Assembly (NCBI GenBank): GCA_018350325.1
Contig: JAEVLN010000013.1
Span: forward strand, 1,488,001 to 1,552,000
Direction: 5' to 3'
Length of the DNA stretch: 64,000 nucleotides
Source of the DNA: Globodera rostochiensis
Lineage: Eukaryota > Nematoda > Chromadorea > Rhabditida > Heteroderidae
Positions within the stretch are counted from its first letter, which is position 1, and the number at the start of each line of letters is the position of its first letter. This document shows, piece after piece, positions 56,101 to 64,000 of this stretch. The notes beneath the pieces were generated by a model, which saw only the letters and a list, made by a program, of their open reading frames with translations, had not been told where the DNA came from and did no database searches. The position numbers and the translations under genes are program-made.

Positions 56101-57193
56101 AGAAGGGCGGTGTATAGATGGCTAGACGCACTCGAAAAAGCGAGGGTATTTTTGCTACAATACCGTATATACCTACTTTTTTAATCCCCCAACCTCCAAT
56201 AATCCCCCACCCTCTGAGTAGATTGAAAAATAATCCCCCACCCTCTGAGTAGATTGAAAAATTCCCCAACCTCTAATAATCCCCCACCTAAATAGGTAAC
56301 AGTCCAGATCCAATTTTATCTTTTAATTTGACGAGATGTAACGGGGAAAATGGATAAACATGAACATATCGCCAAACAGGTTGAAAAATAATCCCCCATG
56401 AGGGATTACAAGAGTATATACGGTATATGTACATATTACTGCCTGAAACTAAAAACAACCTTTTGCAATTTGCTTTATGGGCATAAAAAGAGTGTTTATT
56501 TGTAAATGGCAGAGTTGTTGAGTATTAATCTTTTTTGTTTTCACGGTTCAGCATCAGCTGCTGCCTGCTGCTGACGTTGGCACGTCGAATCACCCAAATC
56601 AACACCAACAGGGTTCGTATCAAACTTATTTTTTAAAATTTTATCTATTTTTTTTTGCCTTCTACAACATTAAATATGCATTTTCAAAATAAACAAAAAA
56701 TTTACATTTTTCTGTGGCAAAAAAAGGCATTAGACTAAAAAACAGCAAAATTTTTCGTTTATTTTTTCAATTTATAGTCTTGAAAATGCATATTAAAATG
56801 CATATTTAATGTTATTCAGTATTAAAAAACTAGAACAATTTATAAAATGTTCCAAAATATATTGGCATGTTTTAAATACATTTCTTTCGGAACCGATCAA
56901 AATAGTAAGCCACTAGGACCCCAAAACCCCCCTAGCAATAAATTTATAATAGCACGAGTTTTTTATGATTTATTTTTATTAAAGCGGACGAATCGTCTTT
57001 CTACCAACTTCAAGCCCCCCAAGTAGCAGCATCACAATCATCCAATTCGGACAACCCAGGATCCCCAGGATCACCATCTTCAAACGGAGGCGATGTATTT
57101 CGACAATTTTCAAGAGTATTCGGTGAAGAATCGAATGCTGACGATGGAACACTTTATTCGATCATCCGCCCAACGCAATCAAAGAAGGGATAA
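53125..57193 (+). CDS. Secreted protein 2 with duplicated 45-residue domain and shared C-terminal exon
   Basis: Exons 53125-53367, 55990-56145, 56552-56612 and 56985-57193 have matching phases (0, 0, 1) and encode 222 residues. A signal peptide (MCALLYALTLTLSCVLNN) precedes a module NAYAQLAELYLQGKVTGETV to TVYTWLKKLQEER. Exon 2 is a second copy, NAYAKQWAEQYLQGEVTEEM to AVYRWLDALEKAR; both are followed by GTATTTTT donors, so the exon was duplicated with its donor. Exon 3 is a short linker, and exon 4 the module FRQFSRVFGEESNADDG shared with gene 1. Intron 1 is swollen by a 1953-bp element and a 30-bp minisatellite. Three DOG-box hairpins sit just upstream. It looks like a functional effector gene; the repeat domain is not one I recognise. 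Confidence 0.7.
53389..55341. mobile_element. 1953-bp MITE-derived minisatellite in intron 1 of gene 2
   Basis: The ends TAAAGTTGGTCGGGATCGGG and the complement of the right end, TAGAGTTGGCCGGGATCGGG, are inverted. The flanks CAATATGC (53381-53388) and CAATATAC (55342-55349) match at 7 of 8 positions. The whole interior is a tandem array of roughly 65 copies of a 29-bp unit (GATTTTTCAAAAACCGGGAT plus CGGGATTAC), with AC/AG and CCGGG/GCGGG variants and a few deleted units. It begins 21 bp after the exon 1 donor. Confidence 0.8.
55625..55982. repeat. 30-bp minisatellite, twelve units, abutting exon 2 of gene 2
   Basis: Units TTGGCTCTGGGACTATTGGC plus CTAAAGTGTG, alternating GTGGG/GTGTG at the left and then uniform. 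The array ends directly at the TTTTCAAG acceptor of exon 2. The frame is open in several registers on both strands, so peptide translations of it are not meaningful. Confidence 0.85.
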
Positions 57194-57389
57194 AGCGCAC
57201 CAAAAAGATTTGGGGACACTGATCAATGATTGCCAAAGATAAATCATTTGCGATTAAGCCACCCTGAGCTTAGAGGTTCAATCAGCGCATCAAATAACAT
57301 AATTTCACGACAATTTTGGTATAAAAATATTTTTTCAACCAATCTTGTTACAGGATCCGGATCAGGGACGGGCGAAACTCGGCTCACAT

Positions 57390-58233
57390 CAGGGATGGGC
57401 GGAAATTTATTTTCAAAAAACGGAAAAACGGAAATATTTTTTTTAACGGAAAACGTAAAACGGAAAAAAAGGGCCAAAAACAACGGAAAAACGGAAAACG
57501 GAAAAATTTTCAAATAAAATAAAAAATTATTTTTTTTTTAAAATAATTTATTTAATAAATATTTTTTGAAATATTAACAGTAATTATTTTTAAAAATTTT
57601 GAAGGGTGTCTTTTTTTCAGCGGCCTTCTAAATCTATTTTAGGCTTTTGGGTGGAGGGGGGGTCGGTGGTGCCGATAGGCGCCGCCGGAGAAAATTTTGA
57701 AATTTTCGACTCAATTTGTTAAGGATTTGCAACCAAAATTTTAAAAAATTCGGCAATTTTTGAAGCTTATTAGGAGTGGTAAGGGTCCGGGAAGAATTTT
57801 TTTAAAAAACTTAACAAGATTTGTTAAGAAAATCGCTCCAAAAATGAAAATGGAAAACAAAATCCCCCAAATGTTTTTTGATTTCGTCCAACAAAAAATG
57901 AATGAAAAGCTTGTGAATTGTCATCTAAAATGTTTGTTTGTAATTGGAAAAAGTTAAAAAGAATTTTTAAAATTGTTTAACCACCGTAACTGTACAGAAA
58001 AATAAGAAATAATCACTGACACAGTCGGGGATCTGAACCCCCACCCACACTTATCTCCCCACACCAACCACTCACCATTACACCACAACCAAACAGCATT
58101 CCAATCCTCCAAAAATCCCATTCTTAGGGGTGTATATTTTTTCCGTTAAAAAGGGCATTTTAACGGAAAACGGAAAAAAAGGCCAAAACAACGGAAAAAC
58201 GGAAAACGGAAAACGGAATTCCGCCCATCCCTG
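57390..58233. mobile_element. 844-bp hAT-like element of ACGGAAAAACGG words, TSD GCTCACAT
   Basis: Exact duplications GCTCACAT (57382-57389, 58234-58241) surround inverted ends CAGGGATGGGCGG / CCGCCCATCCCTG. Both ends are AACGGAAAAACGGAAAACGG words. The middle carries the GGTCGGTGGTGCCGATAGGC box (57660) and a tRNA-like segment (58022-58095). Confidence 0.85.
58022..58095 (-). ncRNA. tRNA-derived SINE-like segment
   Basis: On the minus strand TGGTGTAATGGTGAGTGG (A box) and GGGGGTTCAGATCCCCGAC (B box) are spaced as in tRNA genes. Similar to 23405-23475 and likewise located in the middle of a MITE beside the GGCGCCGCCG box, so both may descend from one composite insertion. Confidence 0.45.
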
Positions 58234-59060
58234 GCTCACATCCGAACCTCGAAACGAAACAAAAAAAATTTCCCGAAACCGAAATTCGTCGGAACCCCAA
58301 AATGCCCGAAATTTCGCCCAGCCCTGATCCGGGGATATGCTATCAAGAGCAGGAGTAGATGAATGAATACAAAATTTTCATTTACGAAAAAACGAAATGA
58401 AACATTTTTTTTTGGGCGAAAACAAAACCTGAAAACGAAAAAACATATGGATTTTTGTACGAAAAATTTTTTAAACCAAATTTAATCATAAGCAAATCAT
58501 TAATCAACAAATTAAATCCCGAGTGAGGATAAGCCTCCGGAAACCGGATTAATTATGAGCGCTTAATGTGGCACACACACACAGAGCCCACGCAGCGCCA
58601 TAACATCAAAGGCTTGACAGCCGCCGCCCCCGGAGGGCAAAACAAAAAGCCGGCACTTCCGTCGGACGGCGCACTAGTTTCTGCCCGTCGGGGATGCTTG
58701 ACATTTGTCGCATTTCCTTTTTTTGTCTGTTTCCGTTTTTACGCCCACAAAATAAATCGGATTAAGTGGTCAGCCCCCCGGGGGGTTCATACGGATTATT
58801 AGATTAAAATTTAATTAAAGAAAATTCAGACGGATTATTATGTTAAAAATTAATTAAAGAAGGAATTGGGCGCCGGCGGTGTCAATTTATTGGCACTGCT
58901 GCTGCCAATTTTTATTGAAGAAATCATCAGAAAATTGCCTTAAAAGGCAAAATTTTTGAAAAAACGTAACATTTAAAATAAAAGCTATGCCAATTTTGGT
59001 TTTTTCAAAATTCAAAAAATGATTTTAAAACCTTTTAAAATTACAAAATCTGCCACCAAA

Positions 59061-62000
59061 TGTTCTGTAACTTTTTATGCCCAAAAAACTGCTTCAATTC
59101 ACTCAGAAAACAAATTTGGATGCACTCCGCCCTTCGGCCGCCCCATGGCCTATTTTTCAAATTCAATTTGTCCCCATTTGCCCTCCGGCGTAATGCCCCC
59201 CCCCCCTCAAAGGCACATAAAAATTTGTGCCCGTCAGCGATGGAATTTACTCACAAAGCTCTAAAAACAAAACAAAATAACATTCATTTATTTTTCTCTC
59301 AACTTTTGTAAAACAAAAATGACGACATTTTATTTATTCACCGTTTTTTTAATGTTTTGTTTTAAAATAATGTTTTTTTGTAAATGATTTTACGAAACCA
59401 TTTATAAATATGCTATAAAAATTGAAAAATATTTGCTAACCGAAAATATTAAATTTTTAAAAAAGAATCAAGCATTTTTGGGAGTCCATACTTTTAAATT
59501 AACACAATTTTTATAAAATTTAAATGCTTCAAAACTTTTGTTACAATGGCATCACAACAAAATGAATTGGAAATAGTTGGTGCAAATCCTTGCATCAATT
59601 ATTTGTCACGCAAATTTTAGGAAATTGTTTTTTTTATGCTTAATAAGCTAATTTGTTTCCAGAAAACCTTAATTAACTATTAAATATATATTCTCACAAA
59701 TTTTTTTTTAATGGCACATTTTGGCTTTTTTATAAAGCCATGACCCCCAAATTAAAAAAGTCAATTGAAATTAACAAATTCTAATTTGATTCTAAATTAA
59801 CAAATAAAAATTTTTTTTTAATTTTTGCAAAAAACTATAGTCTAAAGATCAAACTCTCAAACTCCTTCAAAAATTGGCACTTTGGATGGCTTCACATGGC
59901 ATTTTTTCTTGAAAATTAATTAGGGGCTTTGAGAGCTTATTCAAAGAACCTATAATTTGTTGTGCGTTTGTTTGTTCATTTGTGTCCTTTTTTTTGTTTA
60001 AAAATTTAATTTGTCGCCTACGCCTTTAGAAAAAAACGGCTTAATCTTAATCTTTGGCTGTTCAATTTAATTGGGAATTTTAAAACATTAATTAATCTAT
60101 TAAGCTGTAAAGGGCATTTTATTAATTAGGCAATTAGGCTTTTTATTAGGGCAGAGCAAAAGCGCTTTTAAACTGAGGGGTCTCGGTTTTTGGTTAAGCC
60201 GGTTTTAGGTACGACTCCCGGTTTTTGAGCCAAAAAAGCCGGGTTTGGTTTAGGTTTTGGACCAAAAAAAGACGGTTTTGGTTTCGGTCCGGTTCACCGA
60301 AGTGCACTACCCTATTTTTAATTTGTTATTTAATTAAATTAAGGCTAATACAAAATTGTAATAATTTCCTTTTAACCACTCTTTCTTTAACTCCCCAAAT
60401 TGAACAAAATAGAACAATAAATTGGCACAATTATAAAGCTCTTTAAATAATCAAAAAATAGGCAATTTTAAATTGCCAATAAAAATGTGTTTTTTAAGCG
60501 TTTTTTATTTTTCATATTATTTTTCTGTTCTTAAAATATTGAAAATGCCAAAAGCCCGCCAGCATGATTCAAAAACCCGGCATGGAATCCAAACCGTAAT
60601 GATATCGATTTTTTTTGTTTGATTTGCTTTCAAAATCACTAAGTTATGCTTCTGATCGCGCCAAAACGACCGGACTCTCGACTCCTCATTCATCCCTTGA
60701 GGGGCCAACATTTTTCTTTAATTAATTTCTCCAAGCCCCACAAATATTTTGTGGTCGTCGTCGTCGTCGCCGATGTTGTTGTTGTTCTCGGCTCAAATGT
60801 TGCTTAATGTCACACTTCCGCTCCAGCAGCGCCGCCGGGCCCATTAAAAAAATATATATATACACTATTTTTGTTTGATAAATGGCATTAGCCCAATTCT
60901 CTTTCATCGCTCAAATTACCGCCCCACGTCCCCGGAGGGGCCGTCCCCCCCCCCCCCCCCCCACTCAACACATAACACAGGACGTTGTGCCGCCTGTGGC
61001 ACCCAACGCCTGCGGGAGGAGGGCCAACTGAGCGCCGCCCCCTCGCCGCTGTGTTGCTGTTACTGGCCTTTTGCTATTTAATGTTAGAAACTGGCCAAAT
61101 CGATTGTTCGGTACCGGGATCCCGGACTAAATTTCCGGCTACCAAATCCTCTCCAACGTCCGACTTTAAGCGCAAGCTTAAAAGGGTTCTGAGCGCTGCG
61201 CTCGGGGGCAAAACGCCAGGGCGGGGCTGGCACACGTCGCTGGTGATGGTCGGGCCTCAATCAGAAAGATTCGGGAATCCAAACTAAATGCCAAATCTAA
61301 ACTAAAATGCCGAATCCAAACTAAAATGCCAACAAAATTCCAACGCCAAAAATCGTGTGATTTCAAAGGGCTGTCGTGCACTTGCGCTTGGCGCGTCCGC
61401 ACTCAGCTTGCCGGGCGCTCAGTTGTCCCGTTCCGGTGCCCGCCGCGAATGCGTGTAGAAGCGAGCGCCGGGGGGGGGGGAGCGTGTGGGCAGCGCGGAC
61501 AATTGATTATTCCCCCGGGGGCGTGGCGCAACGCTATGCAATGTGCCCTGAGGCCATTAATGGGACAGAGAGAGCACAGACACACACAAAGTGCCAAAGG
61601 GGCACGGCACAGCGCCTGAAGGGGGAGGGCGAAAAAGCCTTGGCCATGGCATGGCATTGTCCCACGGTCCGTCCACCCAATGGAAAAGGACAGGGAATGG
61701 CATGGAATGAGTGCATCCAGTGGCGCTTATAGGCCCTTAAAAGTTTGGCGACTCGGTTAATTTTCACAATTTTTTTTGCGCAGCGGGGGGCCATGTGTTT
61801 TGTTGGCATAATGCATAATGCCAAAAAGCTAAAAAAATTCAAAAAAGTTTTTTGTTTGTGGACCAGATTTTCCTTCTTTTTGGCACTGGCATAATGTGTG
61901 ACAAGGGCTGGGAAATTTTAGATTTTTATCTTTTTTTTTTGTTCTTAGTTTGAGGTGTTTAGCACTTATATTGGCATTTTTGGAAATTTTTTTAAAGAAA

Positions 62001-62140
62001 AATGCCCACAAAAAATTGAATTTTATTATTTTCAAAAAATGTACCCCAAGAAAGCCATCGCTATTTTTTTGACATTTTTAGCACCACTTAAAAATTCCAT
62101 CAAAATTCCGACAAAATATTTTTTTACTACATAAATTGGC
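59061..62140. other. Long intergenic region without supported gene
   Basis: 59.1-60.5 kb is extremely A/T-rich. A low-complexity element with TAGGGCAGAGC and GCACTACCCTA edges and 'CCGGTTTTGGTTTCGG' words lies at 60148-60313. 60.8-61.75 kb is unusually G/C-rich with C- and G-runs and open frames on both strands but no splice sites or ATG I trust. Nothing is recognised by sequence. Confidence 0.4.
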
Positions 62141-62189
62141 GTTTGCTATTTCCGTTAAACAGCACTAATGCTTTCGAACTCCATGCGAA

Positions 62190-62690
62190 CGAACTTTTTG
62201 CATTGGCATTGGCACGGAATGCCAATTCAAAATCTTTTAAAAATGCCATTTTCTTGCATTGGCATTGGCACGGAATGCCAATTCAAAATCTTTTAAAAAT
62301 GCCATTTGAACTTCTTGCATTGGCATTGGCAATTCAAAATCTTTTTAAAATGCCATTTGAACTTCTTGCATTGGCATTGGCAATTCAAAATCTTTTTAAA
62401 ATGCCATTTGAACTTTTTGCATTGGCATTGGCACGGAATGCCAATTCAAAATCTTTTAAAAATGCCATTTTCTTGCATTGGCATTGGCAATTCAAAATCT
62501 TTTTAAAATGCCATTTGAACTTCTTGCATTGGCATTGGCAATTCAAAATCTTTTTAAAATGCCATTTGAACTTTTTGCATTGGCATTGGCACGGAATGCC
62601 AATTCAAAAATCTTTTAAAATGCCATTTGAACTTCTTGCATTGGCATTGGCAATTCAAAATCTTTTTAAAATGCCATTTGAATGAAGCCG
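62190..62690. repeat. ATGCCA/TGGCAT tandem array
   Basis: About ten units of TTGCATTGGCATTGGCA, then (in some) CGGAATGCC, AATTCAAAATCTTTT and AAAATGCCATTTGAACTT. I count about 13 ATGCCA and about 10 TGGCAT in 500 bp, an extreme density of the DOG-box hexamer. The unit is open in frame and therefore yields a false 180-residue ORF. It lies 1.0 kb upstream of the G-alpha start. Confidence 0.75.
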
Positions 62691-62699
62691 AAGCCTCTG

Positions 62700-63730
62700 G
62701 GGCTAATTCGCATTCCAATTTTGGCCGACATTTTTGTGCCCTACGGGGAAGCACGCGCGCGCACGCACAAATTCAATTCAATTTGTTTGGCGATATGTTT
62801 ACGACATTGCGCTCTGCTATTTAATAAGAGAAGGGCAAATGCTGCGAATAATTTTAATCATCTTTAATTAATTTTCGATATTTTTTTTGGTTGTTTTGTC
62901 ATCCGGACAATTGGTTCACGCATCGCGCGACAATTGGTCACAACGGAGGAGTTAGACATTCTGACGACAACAACAACAAATTTCACAGTCCGCTGATGAG
63001 CTCCGACAATTTGTAACTATTTTCGACGATTGGTCACACACACATTGGCCACAGCCCGGCGCCAAATCTGGACAATTTGACGACAAAATCCCCGACAATT
63101 TGCCAACTAAATTCCAAATAAACGACTCAAAAATTGGCGCAAATAGCATTTTTTCTGGCGCTAATCGCCGTTGCCGCCACATAATCCGTCTGTTTGCCGC
63201 ATTTGCAAAAATTGGCGCCTCCGGCTCATTCATTTCCGCTCCTCCCTAATTGACGTCGTAAAAGCGCACGCGCCGCTTCCGTCGCCGGAGGGGCCACCAC
63301 CAAATTGACGCGGGTGACGTCATCACCAAATTAGCCAAAAGTGAAGCGAATTCTCGGCGGGTGCAGGTGCTTCATCTTGATGGCTCAAAGCTTGGGGCAA
63401 AAATAATCCCTTGGATTTTCTGACGCTTGGGCCAGGCTTCTTCTCTCTCTTTTTTTTATGATTTTTCAAGACAAATTTCAGTGAGAGAAGAAAGTGCCGA
63501 CCCCTAAATTTTAAAATGCAATGAAATTTTGATGGCAAAAATTTTCAATTTAAATGCAAAAATAGGAATTGCACAATCTCAAAAATTATCCTTTTAGTTA
63601 AAAATATTAATTATCATGATTTTTAAAATTTGTAAAACTTTTTTCAGCTGAAAATTATTTGAATTTAATGCAAAAAAAATCAAGCCTAAATTTAATTTTA
63701 AATAATTGTTTTTTCATCATTTTTAGTTTA
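62700..63730. other. Upstream region of the G-alpha gene
   Basis: It contains a CGCGCGCGCACGCAC tract (62752-62766) and irregular repeats of CGACAATTTG/GACAATTGGTCAC (62900-63100). The A/T-rich end leads to AGTTTAAAAG directly before the ATG. No other gene. Confidence 0.4.
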
Positions 63731-63734
63731 AAAG

Positions 63735-64000
63735 ATGGGCCATTGCACTTCCAAGGACCAGAAGGACCAGAAAACGCACAGCCGACGCATTGAGGAACAG
63801 CTCCGGAAGGAGGTTTTTGGCATTTTGTTTTTTTGAAAATTTTGAAAATTTTCAGCAATCAATGAACTTGCGCATCATCAAATTGCTTCTGTTGGGTGCG
63901 TAAAATTTGCATTTTTAAAAAAGAATTTGGAGGGCACAAAAATGCCCGCCCTCCGGGACTGAGTCAGTCGTCGCACAACTGGGTGCCATTTACAAAATGC
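63735..64000 (+). CDS. Heterotrimeric G-protein alpha subunit, 5' end only
   Basis: Exon 1 (63735-63812) encodes MGHCTSKDQKDQKTHSRRIE and continues EQLRKE. Exon 2 (63856-63895, donor GTGCGT, phase 1) encodes QSMNLRIIKLLLLG, which runs into the P-loop that must lie in the next exon beyond the window. Gly2 and Cys4 are the usual myristoylation and palmitoylation sites of G-alpha proteins, and the pattern of a charged N-terminal helix followed by IKLLLLG is diagnostic. The class (Gi/o, Gq or a nematode-specific type) cannot be decided from 40 residues. Confidence 0.8.

Larger units (their letters stand above)
57363..58326. mobile_element. Outer hAT-like element split by a nested MITE
   Basis: The ends CAGGGACGGGCGAAAC / TTTCGCCCAGCCCTG are inverted. 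The flanks ATCCGGAT and ATCCGGGG match at six of eight bases, and copy 1 of the duplication has the uninterrupted GGATCCGGATCAGGG. The interior words are CGAAACGAAAC. The element at 57390-58233 lies inside it. Confidence 0.65.
56970..59060. repeat. Tandem duplication of C-terminal exon and 3' flank, copy 2
   Basis: Counterpart of 50967-52330, about 6.0-6.6 kb downstream. The exon is 98-99% alike in its core and the AATCATAAGCAAATCATTAA to CAGCCCCCCGG segment returns at 58483-58790. Confidence 0.75.

Noticed and set aside
60985..61290. 100-residue ORF with a signal-peptide-like Leu run in a GC-rich block
   Set aside because: Its start is TTG, not ATG; no splice sites or similarity; open frames exist on both strands in this compositionally biased stretch.
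62143..62685. 180-residue His/Trp/Leu repeat ORF
   Set aside because: Product of the ATGCCA/TGGCAT tandem array, with no start context or splice sites.

Overview
This is eukaryotic DNA and almost certainly nematode: genes are split into many short exons joined by small A/T-rich introns ending in TTTCAG-like acceptors, and a nematode-type transthyretin-like gene and clear orthologues of coatomer gamma, cyclin L and a G-protein alpha subunit are present. Several short secreted-protein genes, clusters of ATGCCA/TGGCAT motifs (the DOG box reported for dorsal-gland effectors of Globodera) and a repeated GC-AG intron point to a plant-parasitic cyst nematode (Heteroderidae). That species-level guess is inference. 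Every exon set below was built by eye from reading frames, splice sites and intron phase; no transcript or database support was available.

Layout. 1-9062: a near-identical tandem array of exon cassettes (E, S and R) of an unrecognised gene family, interrupted by a 480-bp transposon. 9.1-14.2 kb: a minisatellite, a transthyretin-like gene (minus strand), a foldback element and a Tc1 transposase remnant. 14.3-20.8 kb: a 2-kb direct segmental duplication, each copy holding a secreted repeat-protein gene, separated and followed by MITE-like elements and tRNA-like sequences. 21-24 kb: nested low-complexity elements. 24.4-25.3 kb: another secreted-protein gene. 27.4-34.4 kb: a complete 20-exon coatomer gamma gene on the minus strand, head-to-head with a truncated inverted copy of its 5' end (34.96-35.84 kb). 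36.1-38.3 kb: a basic, probably nuclear protein of unknown function. 39.9-40.2 kb: a small secreted protein. 43.5-49.7 kb: an 11-exon cyclin L. 50.3-57.2 kb: two secreted-protein genes that share a C-terminal exon but have different N-terminal halves. The right edge holds the first two exons of a G-alpha gene.

The housekeeping genes (vesicle coat, transcription/splicing cyclin, G protein) have no evident functional link with each other. The accessory theme is a family of small secreted proteins. Their signal-peptide coding segments and, for three genes, their promoters are recognisably related, while the mature parts are short, basic and full of repeats, as expected for fast-evolving parasitism effectors. 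Between the genes lie many non-autonomous DNA elements with short inverted termini and exact 8-bp target duplications. Their interiors consist largely of self-complementary simple 'words' repeated many times.
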